From DAISJM01 sp036821485 (GTDB lineage Bacteria > Verrucomicrobiota > Kiritimatiellia > CAIQIC01 > JAGNIJ01): 30,372 bases of DNA. The DNA is taken from positions 1-30,372 of the forward strand of contig DAISJM010000039.1 of assembly GCA_036821485.1 (NCBI GenBank), written 5' to 3'. The notes under the pieces were generated by a model. It searched no databases and was not told the DNA's origin. It saw only the letters and a program-made list of their open reading frames with translations. The translations under genes were made by a program, and so were the position numbers. Positions 1 through 8,623 of the stretch are shown one piece after another; the stretch's first letter is position 1, and the number at the start of each line of letters is the position of its first letter.

Positions 1-4
1 CGCC

Positions 5-3000
5 ATGATACGTTCTCGCTTAGCTGCCATTATCCTGCTGGCCCTGCTGACGGTTTCAGTCCGTGGCGAGGAGATCTCCGCACGGCTCGAGATTCCGCTG
101 AACGGGGACTGGCAATGCGAGCCGGGTGTGGCAGACAGCCAGCCCTCTCAGTGGACCCACGCGGTGCCCGTTCCCGGTCTGCTTGACCTCTGCAAGCCGC
201 CGATCCAATGGAACGATCACGACTACTTCTGGTATCGGACGACCTTCCGCGTTCCATCGGGCCAGGAAGGGAAGCGCGCGCTGATCCGGATCGAACAGAG
301 TCAGTTCGGGTCCGAGGTCTGGCTGAACGGCAAACGCCTTGGAAGCTACAACGGCTGCTACACTTCCCACGAGTACGATGCGACGGACGCCATCGATTGG
401 GCCGGCGAGAATACGTTGCTGGTGCGCGTCGGGAAGAAGAACACACTTCCGGCGGGGAATGCCTTGGGAGCAGACAGCGAGAAGATGTCCTTCATCCCGG
501 GTATCTGGGGCGACGTCGTTCTGATCCTGACGGGTGATCCCCGAATCCAGGTTGTGCGGGTGACGCCGCACGTGAACGAAAAGATTGCCGAGGCAGCCAT
601 TCGCATTGAGATGAAATCTGGGGTATCCCAGCACGTCACCGTGTCTGCCGTGGGTCTTGAGAAGAAGACAGGAGTCAGAGCGTCACAGGAGGTTGTGGAA
701 GAGACGACAATGAATCCGGGCGAGACCAAGGAGGTGGTCTTGCGCCTGCCACTTCCCGAGATGCGGACATGGTCCCCCGAGGATCCATTCCTGTACCAGT
801 TGGATGTGGGCCTGAAGACGGACGGTGGCGAGACGGATCGGGTGAAGGTGACTTTCGGGATGAGGGACTTTCGAATACAGGGCTCCGACTTTTTCCTGAA
901 CGGAAAGCGCGTCTTCTTGAAGGGCAGCAACCTGGCGTTTCACCGATTTCTCTCGGACCCATCGCGTGGACATCTGCCGTGGGATGCGGAGTGGTCGAGA
1001 AAAGTTGTGGCCGACCTTCCAAAGGAGTGTGGCTTTAACTACTTCCGGGTCCATCTTGGGCATGCGTATAACCGCTGGTATGACTTGGCCGATGAGTACG
1101 GTCTCCTGATTCAGGACGAGTGGATGGCCTTTGGGCGACTGAACGCCGACGAGGCTGTCCTTCGGGAAGAGTTCACGCAGTGGATCGAGGACAACTACAA
1201 CCATCCCAGCATTGTCATTTGGGATCCCATAAATGAAGCGGAAGGGAATGAAGAGGGGGTGGCGGAGGCCCGGATGCTTCGCGAGCGCATCGTGCCGGAG
1301 ATGAAGCGCCTCAACCCCACCCGGCCGTGGGAGTCCATCGACTTCGGTGAAGAGCATCCGTACATCTACTCTCTCGGTCCCGTCCTGAACGACGCCCACT
1401 TTGGATTTGCCCGTTCGATCAAGGATATGCAGGAGAGCAGTACGCCGACGCTGCTGAATGAGTTCCTCTGGTTCTGGCTCCAGCACGATGGAAAGGCCTC
1501 CTCGTTCACCGAGCAGGTGGTCCTCCGCTGGTTGGGCCCTGGCTCATCGGCGTCGGAGCGGCTGGATTACCAGGCGTTTCTCGCGGCGGAACTGGTGGAG
1601 CAATTCCGTCGGATGCGCGTGGATGGCATTGCGCCTTTCGTCTATGTGGGCGCGGATGCCGGGCCCACGGCGGACTGGTTCCTTGGCGACCTTCGCGATG
1701 CGCGGCCGAAGCCGATCATGGCCGCCCTGAAGAATGCCTACTCGCCGTTTGGGGTAAGCGTGGAACTGTGGGATCGCCATTTCTTCACCAACGAGGCCCG
1801 CCGTATCAACGTGTATGTCTTCAACGACTTTTCTGAACCGAGGGAAGGGGTGGTGACCTGCCGGATTGTTGGGGGCGGCGAGGTCGCATTTGAACGCCAG
1901 TTTCCGGTGAGCGTGGCGGCCAGCGGCATGCAGATATTGCCGGTCGACTGGGTTTTTCCGGTCAAGCCCGGCCGCTACATGGTTCAGGCTGAACTCGCGC
2001 TCCCGAACTCCGATCAAACTGTCGCGTTCAGTCGGAAAGTTGCGCACGTCTTTGAGCAGATCGACGTTCCTGCGGAATTGGACGGCAAACGGATCGTTGT
2101 GCACGATCCTGACAGCGAGATTCTCGATTTTCTGAAGGACCGGGGTGTCAACGCTGTCCCGTTCCGCGGGACGGCGCTCAAGCCGGAGGATCTACTCGTT
2201 GTTGGCGAGGGCGGGTTGGAGGACGAAGCGTACACTTCCCGTCTCGCCGAGATTGAGAGGTGGGTGGAAGCCGGGGGAACGCTTGTGTCCATCGAGCCCG
2301 AATACGGGGTGGGAGACTCCGCCCACATAAAGGTGACGGATCGAGTGGACATTCTCGTGCAGCGGAGGAAGCAGAATGGCCGTGACGGGTACGACTCCGT
2401 GGTGCATCCAGTGAACAGGAAGGACCCGTTGTGGCGTGGCATCAGCCGGGAACACCTGAGCATGTTCAACGGCGGTTTCGGCGGCATCATGGTTGCCGAC
2501 TATGACGTGATGCTGGATTGGTTCTTCCGTCCGCGCGCCCTTTCGGGACTCGACTTGGGGTGTGTGGCGTTGACCGACGGGGCTTACGGAAAAGGCACAC
2601 TGGTTCTCTCGAGGTTGCAAGTCCGCGGGCGTCTGGTGGCGCGGGAGAAGAGTGAAGACCTGTACGCCCGGCGTGTGGATCCGATCGCGCAGCGATACCT
2701 GCTGAACCTGCTGGCGACGTACGCGCACTATCGAACGGAAGGCCTTGCGCCGTTTGCCAGCAATGTACTGGCGTCTTCCGGCAACTTCGGTGACTGTGCC
2801 GCTGCCTTTGCCGTGGACGGGGATATGAGCACGCGTTGGAGCAGCATTTCCGCGGACCCACAGTGGATCATCTATGATCTTGGCGCTCGGAAGATCATCA
2901 GCGGCGTCAAGCTGACATGGGAGAGGGCCTACGGGCGGGAGTACGAGATACTGGTGTCCGATGACAGCAGATCATGGACCAAAGTCTTTCACGAGAGCGA

Positions 3001-3127
3001 TGGGGATGGCGGCGTGGATGATGTCTCGTTCGCCCCGGTTTCTGCGCGGTACGTCGGGCTCCTCGGCCTTCGTCGAGGCACTGAGTGGGGTTACTCCCTC
3101 TGGGAAATGAGCGTACAGTCCAAATGA
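5..3127 (+). CDS. Secreted glycoside hydrolase family 2 protein with C-terminal F5/8C-like domain
   Basis: The 1040-residue protein starts with a signal peptide (MIRSRLAAIILLALLTVSVRG), so it is probably exported. Residues about 25-175 form a GH2 sugar-binding jelly roll (IPLNGDWQ, WYRTTF, VWLNGKRLG), followed by an immunoglobulin-like domain (about 180-285) and a TIM barrel (about 290-590). The likely acid/base is Glu411 in the PINEAEG context after HPSIVIWD, and the likely nucleophile is Glu486 in LLNEF. Residues about 600-910 contain further beta-rich and Rossmann-like segments. The last 125 residues resemble an F5/8 type C (discoidin, CBM32-like) domain (SNVLASSGNFG, AVDGDMSTRWSS, WIIYDLG). 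GH2 covers beta-galactosidases, glucuronidases and mannosidases; the substrate cannot be read from the sequence. The start lies 5 bases into the window, so its ribosome binding site and promoter are not visible. It converges with a LacI-type regulator 45 bp away, which may control it. Confidence 0.88.
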   Translation: MIRSRLAAIILLALLTVSVRGEEISARLEIPLNGDWQCEPGVADSQPSQWTHAVPVPGLLDLCKPPIQWNDHDYFWYRTTFRVPSGQEGKRALIRIEQSQFGSEVWLNGKRLGSYNGCYTSHEYDATDAIDWAGENTLLVRVGKKNTLPAGNALGADSEKMSFIPGIWGDVVLILTGDPRIQVVRVTPHVNEKIAEAAIRIEMKSGVSQHVTVSAVGLEKKTGVRASQEVVEETTMNPGETKEVVLRLPLPEMRTWSPEDPFLYQLDVGLKTDGGETDRVKVTFGMRDFRIQGSDFFLNGKRVFLKGSNLAFHRFLSDPSRGHLPWDAEWSRKVVADLPKECGFNYFRVHLGHAYNRWYDLADEYGLLIQDEWMAFGRLNADEAVLREEFTQWIEDNYNHPSIVIWDPINEAEGNEEGVAEARMLRERIVPEMKRLNPTRPWESIDFGEEHPYIYSLGPVLNDAHFGFARSIKDMQESSTPTLLNEFLWFWLQHDGKASSFTEQVVLRWLGPGSSASERLDYQAFLAAELVEQFRRMRVDGIAPFVYVGADAGPTADWFLGDLRDARPKPIMAALKNAYSPFGVSVELWDRHFFTNEARRINVYVFNDFSEPREGVVTCRIVGGGEVAFERQFPVSVAASGMQILPVDWVFPVKPGRYMVQAELALPNSDQTVAFSRKVAHVFEQIDVPAELDGKRIVVHDPDSEILDFLKDRGVNAVPFRGTALKPEDLLVVGEGGLEDEAYTSRLAEIERWVEAGGTLVSIEPEYGVGDSAHIKVTDRVDILVQRRKQNGRDGYDSVVHPVNRKDPLWRGISREHLSMFNGGFGGIMVADYDVMLDWFFRPRALSGLDLGCVALTDGAYGKGTLVLSRLQVRGRLVAREKSEDLYARRVDPIAQRYLLNLLATYAHYRTEGLAPFASNVLASSGNFGDCAAAFAVDGDMSTRWSSISADPQWIIYDLGARKIISGVKLTWERAYGREYEILVSDDSRSWTKVFHESDGDGGVDDVSFAPVSARYVGLLGLRRGTEWGYSLWEMSVQSK

Positions 3128-3172
3128 GGGTGTGCGAGGAAGCGAACGACAAGAGCCGATCCGGGGTGGCGG

Positions 3173-4177
3173 TTACGACGAATCGCGGAGGATGAGTCGC
3201 GCCTTGAGGGCGATTTGCTCGGGAGGGCGCTTTGGATCCTCGATGATCTTCACCAGGAGTTGGAGCGCCTCGCCGCCGATATCCTGTAGTGGCGGATGGA
3301 TTGTGGACAGCGGGGGCTTGAACGTCCGTCCGGTCTCCAGATCATCGAATCCGATCACGGCAAGATCGCGGGGTACCCTGAGTTTGCTCTTCTGCGCAGC
3401 TCTTACAACGCCCATGGCCATCAGGTCGTTCGCGCAGAACATGGCGGTGGGCGGACGGCGTGAGCGCAGGATACGGTTCATCTCTTCGCAGGCTTCCACA
3501 TCGGAAAAATTGGCCGTGCCGACCAGGCGCTCGTCGAACTTCAGGCCTGACGTATGCATGGCGGCCTTGAAGGCTTGGAATCGTTCCACACCGTCGACGG
3601 AAAGCATGCCGCCGTTCATGATACCGATGCGGCGATGCCCGAGTCCTGCGAGGTTCTGAATGGCCTGACCGACAGCATCGAAGTTGTCCACGCCGACCGT
3701 ATTGACGCGCTTCTCCTTGAGGTACTTGTTGATGAAGACGAAGGGCACGCCCTGCTTTTGCAGTTCCTCGACATCGCTGGTCACATGTTCGTGGTAGACG
3801 ACGTTGTAGATCAATACACCGTCGACGCGCCAGTTGCTGACCACCCACGTATACGAGAGGTTTTCATCCGTCCAGTAGTCCGTGGAGAAGAGCATGAGCG
3901 CATAACCCGCGCGACGGCAGGAATCGGCCACGCCTCTCAGGACGGGCAGGACGTGTGGATTGAGATCGGGCGCGACGAGCGCAATGACCTGCGTGCGATT
4001 GCGGACGAGACTGCGCGCGATAAGATTCGGCTGGTAGCCCAATTTCGCCATGACGCGGCGCACGTGTTTCTTGGTCTGCGCGCTGATCTGCGCATCGTCA
4101 TGGATGACGCGCGAAACAGTTGGATGTGAAACGCCCGCCTTGCGGGCCACGTCCTTGATCGTGATGCGCGATTTCAC
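3173..4177 (-). CDS. LacI-family transcriptional regulator
   Basis: The 334-residue product has the length and order of a LacI/GalR repressor. It opens with an N-terminal helix-turn-helix (ITIKDVARKAGVSHPTVSRV) and a hinge region (LGYQPNLIARSLVRNRT). A periplasmic-binding-protein-like effector domain follows, with VDGVLIYN, VGVDNFDAVGQA, HRRIGIMNGG, PPTAMFCANDLMAMGV and LAVIGFDDLE. I chose the GTG at 4177 because the conserved helix-turn-helix begins four residues later; a longer in-frame reading to 4558 runs into the neighbouring gene. It lies 55 bp downstream of the glycosyltransferase cluster on the same strand and is convergent with the GH2 gene. A 5-bp stem (4219-4223 with 4229-4233) sits between this gene and the upstream stop. 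Members of this family usually sense a sugar and control catabolic genes, so the GH2 gene is a plausible target. The ligand is unknown. Confidence 0.93.
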   Translation of the reverse strand: MKSRITIKDVARKAGVSHPTVSRVIHDDAQISAQTKKHVRRVMAKLGYQPNLIARSLVRNRTQVIALVAPDLNPHVLPVLRGVADSCRRAGYALMLFSTDYWTDENLSYTWVVSNWRVDGVLIYNVVYHEHVTSDVEELQKQGVPFVFINKYLKEKRVNTVGVDNFDAVGQAIQNLAGLGHRRIGIMNGGMLSVDGVERFQAFKAAMHTSGLKFDERLVGTANFSDVEACEEMNRILRSRRPPTAMFCANDLMAMGVVRAAQKSKLRVPRDLAVIGFDDLETGRTFKPPLSTIHPPLQDIGGEALQLLVKIIEDPKRPPEQIALKARLILRDSS

Positions 4178-4232
4178 GGTTCGTATTCTAGCTGCTTGGG
4201 CCTGCGCATGCAAATGCCGGCCGGGCGTCGGC

Positions 4233-5207
4233 CTATGAGCGGGGCCGGCGCGCAAGGCGCGCGACCGAGCGCGATGTCGCAGGGAACGTTCGATCGAACC
4301 ATGTCGCCAGCCTGAGAAGCCGCGACGATCGCATTTTCCGCAGGGCATCTTCGAGCTCGGCGATGCGCCGATCGCGCGCGGCGAGTTGTCCCCGAAGTTG
4401 CTCGTCCGGGATGGAAGTCGTGATCGGCAGCGTAAAGAACTTTTCGAGCGATGGCTTTGGCGAAAGGCTGTCCCAATGGACGATGCAACGCACGATCTTA
4501 TCCCAAGCCATGAGGGTGGCGAGAGCAGTGGAAATGTCCCCGTCGTTTTCGCGGTCATGGCGAAACGCGAACTCGGCGTACGCTTTGGCAGAACAGTCCT
4601 CGGGCCGGAATAGGGAGGGATCCTTGTTGTAGGTGTCGCTCAGGGCATATTCCACCTGCCGCCGGATGAATTCGGCCAGGTTCTCGTAGTTGTCGTGATG
4701 GATGTGCAGGCAATTCGGCGGCTGCAGGCGCAAGAGCCGCTCGTCGCCGGTGATGATGGAGGGCGGCCTGTGGATGGCGTCGGCCCACCGTACGGTGCCC
4801 TTGACGAAGAGGCGTATCTGGTGGTCGGGGTACCAGCCGGAGCCGCGCATCACATAGTTGCCTATTCGGTTGAAACGCGGGATGGCCACGGCGTCGTACC
4901 GGCCGCTGCATTCGGTCATCAGTGACCTCACGAGCGGTTCTGCGTCATGGCTGAGGTACTCGTCGGAATCCAGCACAAGAATCCACGGGTGGCTGGCTTC
5001 GTTGAGGAACTGGTTTCGGATGCCATCCACGCGCGGCGTGGGATCGATGTCGAAGACGCGCGCCCCCGAGCGCTCCGCAAGCTCGCGCGTCCCATCGGCG
5101 CTGTGCATATCCACAATGATTACTTCGTCCACCCAGCGGATGCACTCCAGCAATCGGCGAAGGTCCTGAGCCGAGTTGCGCGTGTGCGTGATGACAGAGA
5201 GTTTCAT
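4233..5207 (-). CDS. Family 2 glycosyltransferase, last gene of the glycan cluster
   Basis: This 324-residue protein has the GT-A fold signature of GT2 enzymes: MKLSVITHTRNSAQDL at the start, VDEVIIVDMHSADGT, and the metal/nucleotide-binding DxD motif in ILVLDSDEYLS. It resembles the WaaE/KdtX-like group that adds sugars to lipopolysaccharide cores, but the donor and acceptor are not readable. The C-terminal 60 residues contain a predicted short coiled coil (EQLRGQLAARDRRIAELEDA) followed by a basic segment (FDRTFPATSRSVARLARR) that could hold it at the membrane. There is no signal peptide, as expected for a cytoplasmic transferase. It begins 6 bp after the previous gene's stop, so it probably belongs to the same transcript. 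A short GC-rich stem follows its stop at 4219-4233. Confidence 0.87.
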   Translation of the reverse strand: MKLSVITHTRNSAQDLRRLLECIRWVDEVIIVDMHSADGTRELAERSGARVFDIDPTPRVDGIRNQFLNEASHPWILVLDSDEYLSHDAEPLVRSLMTECSGRYDAVAIPRFNRIGNYVMRGSGWYPDHQIRLFVKGTVRWADAIHRPPSIITGDERLLRLQPPNCLHIHHDNYENLAEFIRRQVEYALSDTYNKDPSLFRPEDCSAKAYAEFAFRHDRENDGDISTALATLMAWDKIVRCIVHWDSLSPKPSLEKFFTLPITTSIPDEQLRGQLAARDRRIAELEDALRKMRSSRLLRLATWFDRTFPATSRSVARLARRPRS

Positions 5208-5213
5208 AGGGGT

Positions 5214-5966
5214 TCAGCCATCCACTGTATAACGGTTCTTCCACCGCTCCATAAACAAACGGCGTGAGGGTATGTCAAGTTCAACGCGGCCCGGTGTCAT
5301 CGATTCGAAATGAAGCGAGTCGGTCTCCTGGCAGCAGACGATGCGGTGACCGGCCTGACGTACGCGCAGGCAAAAATCCACATCCTCCAGGCCGAAGGGG
5401 AATGCCTCGTCGAATCCATTGAGCCGGCGGAAGATATCGCCTTCGACCAGCATGCAGGCGCCGGTTACGGCCTGGCAGTCGCGCGTGATGCGCGGGACCA
5501 GGAGGGAGGCCTCTTTGCGGTGGTCATGATAGGGGCCTTTCTCTCCCGGTCCGAATACGACGCCGGCGTGCTGAATGGTGTCGTCGGGAAACACCATGCG
5601 CGTGCCGCAGACTGCGGTGCGTCGGTCGGCTTCAAAAACCTTGGCCATGTGGTGAAGGGCGAGTTTGTGCAACAGCACGTCGTTGTTCAGAAAAAGATAG
5701 AGATCGGCGGGATGCGCCTGTGCGGCGGCGTTGCAGGCTGCCGCAAACGAGTGATGCGTGTCGAACCGGAGAATGTCGTGGGCGGGCGCATCATCGAGCT
5801 GTCCGCGGAGTGGCGGAGTGGAAGCATTGTCGACCACGGTCACTCCCGTGGTCCACCCGCGCCCTCGGATGGGTTCCATGGCACGATCCAGACTGCCGAG
5901 GCATTCGCGGAGCAGGGCGGCCAGACCGCGGCTGACAATGATGGCATGGAGGGAGAAGGCTTTCAT
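5214..5966 (-). CDS. Family 2 glycosyltransferase
   Basis: This 250-residue GT2 protein has the expected landmarks: an N-terminal strand (SLHAIIVSRGLAALLRECL), VTVVDNASTPP, a DxD-equivalent motif in LYLFLNNDVLL, and the acceptor-side FGLEDVDFCLRVRQAG motif carrying the ED pair. Such enzymes transfer a nucleotide-activated sugar to a growing surface glycan on the cytoplasmic face of the membrane; the sugar is unknown. The ATG at 5966 overlaps the upstream stop by 4 bp (ATGA), which supports this start and translational coupling. The segment with DTIQHAGVVFGPGEKGPYHD is typical of GT2 proteins in O-antigen and glycoprotein clusters. Its C terminus (MERWKNRYTVDG) is complete. Confidence 0.87.
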   Translation of the reverse strand: MKAFSLHAIIVSRGLAALLRECLGSLDRAMEPIRGRGWTTGVTVVDNASTPPLRGQLDDAPAHDILRFDTHHSFAAACNAAAQAHPADLYLFLNNDVLLHKLALHHMAKVFEADRRTAVCGTRMVFPDDTIQHAGVVFGPGEKGPYHDHRKEASLLVPRITRDCQAVTGACMLVEGDIFRRLNGFDEAFPFGLEDVDFCLRVRQAGHRIVCCQETDSLHFESMTPGRVELDIPSRRLFMERWKNRYTVDG

Positions 5967-6847
5967 GTTTGCAGATAGGATAGCTCACTTTTCAGGAGCG
6001 TTGTCAGCCGTCGATGGAACTCGGCCGGGCGGAACAGGTGGGCGGTGGCGACCGCGTGATCCCGCAGCCGGGCGCGGATATCGTGCCGCTCATCGGCTGA
6101 AATCCATGCCAGCCGGGCAGGAAGTTGTTCAGGCTCGACGACCAGGGCATTGCTGTCGTTCCTGAGGTAATCCATCCCACCGATAGCGGGCACGGAAAGG
6201 ACCACACACCCGGCGGCCATTGCTTCGAAGGCCGGCAGGCCGAACCACTCGTTCACCGCGGTGGCGAGATAGTATTCGGACGACTTCATGACCCGGGCCA
6301 CGTCGGCCTCTGTTGCGTCCTCGATGGGCACGAAACGGAGGTTGGGGAGTGCGGCTTGGCAGGCTGCGGCGATATCGCGCCCGCGGCGCGGCATGAAAGC
6401 GACTGTGCCGTGCAGTTTGGGCGCGCCGTCGTAAAAGAAGCATGGGGAGATGAAGAGGCCGACCTCAATCGGATTGCGCCCCGACTTGTCGCGCATGTAG
6501 GTTGTAGCCTGCGGCCAGCAGGAAAGCAGGGCGACATTCGGGTCCGCGAGGATGGGGTCGATCAGGGGATCGGTGCCCTGGCAGTGGAAGACGAGGCGGG
6601 CCGCCGTGCCCTTCAGCTTTGGATAGTCATGCGGCAGCGAGAACAGGATGTTGTCGGAGACGCGGGCCGATGCCAAGGCCGTATCATGCGAGACCGTGGC
6701 GACGGAGGCTTGGAACCAGGCGGGTGCTGTGCCGTCCGGAGTGGCGAGGCAGCATGGAGCACCGAGGCGGTTCAACGCCTCGGCGAAGCCGGCAGCCACT
6801 TTGATGCCTCCGTAGATGCCCGTGCCCGGGATGAGGTAGTAGTTCAT
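5963..6847 (-). CDS. GT4-like (GT-B fold) glycosyltransferase
   Basis: The 294-residue protein starts MNYYLIPGTGIYGGIKVAAG, matching the glycine-rich N-terminal loop of GT-B enzymes. The C-terminal half carries the nucleotide-sugar motif NEWFGLPAFEAMAAGCVVLS, the E-x7-E arrangement of family GT4, followed by IGGMDYLRNDSNALVVEP. The protein is shorter than many GT4 members (usually 350-400 residues), mostly in the N-terminal domain. I chose the ATG at 6847 because it overlaps the preceding stop as ATGA; an in-frame start 24 bp further upstream would give a longer overlap and adds only MEGWKSGE. It is the only clear GT-B enzyme in this cluster of GT-A enzymes. Sugar specificity cannot be inferred. 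Confidence 0.86.
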   Translation of the reverse strand: MNYYLIPGTGIYGGIKVAAGFAEALNRLGAPCCLATPDGTAPAWFQASVATVSHDTALASARVSDNILFSLPHDYPKLKGTAARLVFHCQGTDPLIDPILADPNVALLSCWPQATTYMRDKSGRNPIEVGLFISPCFFYDGAPKLHGTVAFMPRRGRDIAAACQAALPNLRFVPIEDATEADVARVMKSSEYYLATAVNEWFGLPAFEAMAAGCVVLSVPAIGGMDYLRNDSNALVVEPEQLPARLAWISADERHDIRARLRDHAVATAHLFRPAEFHRRLTTLLKSELSYLQT

Positions 6848-7644
6848 CTCACCGCTCTTCCAGCCTTCCATTGTGTCACGGCCAGCACCCCGCGCAAGAA
6901 GGTAGTGAAGCAGAGGCCATACGTCTTGCGGGCGTAGAGTAGACGGCCGGCATTAAGCAGCTCCATTCGGCGGCTTCTCGAGACGCCGGCACCGTGCATG
7001 CTGAGGTGGCGGAGGGTTGTCCCGATGGGGAGGGTGGTTCCGCCAGCCGCGTGAATGCGTTGGCCGAAGTCGACGTCCTCCATATATAGGAAATAGGAAG
7101 CATCCAACCCGCCGACCTCATTAAAGAAGCTGCTTCGGACGAATATGCAGGTGCCCAGCGGCCAGTTCCACGTTGTGTCATGGTAATCCGGGTGGGCTTT
7201 CAGTTGAGCGATCCATCCCGGATTCCATCCATTTGTTTCGAGAATGTCGGCCAGCAGTTTCCGCCGCGTGTAGCCGGGCTGGCAACCCGCCACGCGACCT
7301 TCCTCCTGTTCGAAATCGGGCACGGCACAGGAGCGTGGAAGCTTGGACAGTGTGGCGATGGCGGCAGCTACGGTTGCTTCGTCCAGCAGGCAATCGGGAT
7401 TCAGGAAGCAGAGTATCTCGCCTTGCGCGGCCTGCGCGCCCTTGTTGGCGGCGGCGGCAAAGCCAATGTTCTTCGGGAGGCGGAGCACGCGCGCGCCATG
7501 GCTCTCTGCGATCGCAGCAGATGTGTCGGTTGATGCGTTGTCGACGATGAGCGTGGTGAGGCCGGGGATTCGATCCAGAGCGGTGAGTGTGTCGTCGAGG
7601 ACGAGAGCAGACTCGTGGGTGACAATGATGACCGTGGTGTTCAT
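6844..7644 (-). CDS. Family 2 glycosyltransferase, rhamnosyltransferase-like
   Basis: The 266-residue product matches the WbbL/rhamnosyltransferase-like branch of GT2. It has NTTVIIVTHESALVLDDTL, LIVDNASTDTSAAIAESHG, the LPKNIGFAAAANKGAQAA loop, the metal-binding FLNPDC motif and the C-terminal YFLYMEDVDFGQRIHAAG motif with the catalytic-side ED pair. The residues after this (LRHLSMHGAGVSRSRRMEL) hold the histidine and the arginine-rich patch common in this group. It is expected to act in the cytoplasm on a lipid-linked glycan. Both ends share ATGA overlaps with the neighbouring genes, which fixes the start at 7644. The rhamnose assignment is only by resemblance. Confidence 0.88.
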   Translation of the reverse strand: MNTTVIIVTHESALVLDDTLTALDRIPGLTTLIVDNASTDTSAAIAESHGARVLRLPKNIGFAAAANKGAQAAQGEILCFLNPDCLLDEATVAAAIATLSKLPRSCAVPDFEQEEGRVAGCQPGYTRRKLLADILETNGWNPGWIAQLKAHPDYHDTTWNWPLGTCIFVRSSFFNEVGGLDASYFLYMEDVDFGQRIHAAGGTTLPIGTTLRHLSMHGAGVSRSRRMELLNAGRLLYARKTYGLCFTTFLRGVLAVTQWKAGRAVR

Positions 7645-8489
7645 GGGTTGACCGTGGTCGCACCGAGGAGGCCGCGCAGCCGGCGTTTCCAGCGTGGCGT
7701 GGTGGAAAGTGAGCGCATGCGCGCCGGGGTTCCCGGCGTGGGTCCGTTGCAGAAGTTGCTGAAGTGAGCGATCAAAACGTCGGGGCGTGGGAAATCAGCG
7801 TCCCAGTGTTCGCAGTGGTTCCAGTACCAAGGCAGTTCGGTGCAGCAGCCGGGGTTCAGCGTGTTGGTCCAGTATTGGAAATAGTCCTGATCCGCAATCA
7901 TGTGGTTGCCAATCTGGTGATCGCCCGCCTGTCGGCGAATCGTTTCAAGGGCCCAAGGCACGAGGCGCGCCCATTCGTCGCGCAGGCCGATGACGACTCC
8001 GCTGTTGAAGTAGCGGAACCGATCGAGGGGTGGAGGGGTGCGGTCCGGATCAAGGAGCGCGAGGGTGTGGCGTGTGTAATGGTCGAGGAAATCGCCGCGT
8101 GACATCGTCGAGCCCGTGATGCCGGTCTGTTCGACCATGCCGATGGCGGCATGGCCGAGGGCTCGTCGGACCGTCTGCGCGTTGAATCGGCGTGTCACCA
8201 CGGTATCCGCATCCAACAAGATGATCGCGTCCTGCCGGTTATCCGGGAGCAGGGCGGCGAGGGCATTGAACTTCTGCAGGAACCGGCGGGCGCGATGTGC
8301 GTCCGTGGGTAGGGGCTGGAGCGCGTGGAGCGTGAGCCGGGGTGAAGCGGGGAGATCAAGAGGGTGGTTACCGTCGTGGGCGACGAACACGTCGAACGGG
8401 GTGTGGCGCAGAACGGAAAGCACGGTCTCGCGTCCGGCTTCGAAGAAAGCCGGCGCGCCGTGGATCAGGATGCATGCCGTGACGTTCAC
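7641..8489 (-). CDS. GT8-like glycosyltransferase, first gene of the cluster
   Basis: This 282-residue protein has a GT-A pattern like family GT8: VNVTACILIHGAPAFFEAGR at the start, the DxD motif in AIILLDADTVV, then FNSGVVIGLRDEW, a conserved-looking IADQDYFQYW and a late histidine motif (LIAHFSNFCNGP). I chose the GTG at 8489 because a GGAGG sequence lies just upstream on the minus strand and the conserved fold begins there. A longer in-frame reading to 8597 adds 36 residues unlike any glycosyltransferase N terminus. Its stop overlaps the next start by 4 bp (ATGA), so it is the promoter-proximal gene of a five-gene unit. Acceptor and donor sugars are unknown; GT8 is my best guess and GT2-like is the alternative. 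Confidence 0.8.
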   Translation of the reverse strand: MNVTACILIHGAPAFFEAGRETVLSVLRHTPFDVFVAHDGNHPLDLPASPRLTLHALQPLPTDAHRARRFLQKFNALAALLPDNRQDAIILLDADTVVTRRFNAQTVRRALGHAAIGMVEQTGITGSTMSRGDFLDHYTRHTLALLDPDRTPPPLDRFRYFNSGVVIGLRDEWARLVPWALETIRRQAGDHQIGNHMIADQDYFQYWTNTLNPGCCTELPWYWNHCEHWDADFPRPDVLIAHFSNFCNGPTPGTPARMRSLSTTPRWKRRLRGLLGATTVNP

Positions 8490-8623
8490 GTGACCTCCGC
8501 GCGAAACATAGCAGGTTCGTGGTCGATGTGAAAAAGCGAAAAGGGGTGATGATGCATCTTCGCACTGGACGTTTTGCGCGAGTGAAGGATAGTACAAGCG
8601 GTTCGATGAGGAGGCTGTGACGC
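8490..8623. promoter_or_regulatory. Divergent promoter region between the glycosyltransferase cluster and the kinase gene
   Basis: The 134-bp gap separates two divergent genes, so it must hold or accompany promoters for both. On the minus strand, TTCACA (complement of 8527-8532) and TATGTT (complement of 8505-8510) are spaced by 16 bp and would give a very short leader. On the plus strand only a weak pair is visible (TGGACG at 8566-8571 and GATAGT at 8588-8593). The plus-strand Shine-Dalgarno GAGGAGG is at 8608-8614. No strong palindrome was found. Confidence 0.35.

Noticed and set aside
3173..4558. LacI-type regulator extended to 4558
   Set aside because: The extra 127 residues overlap the glycosyltransferase gene and precede the normal start of the helix-turn-helix.
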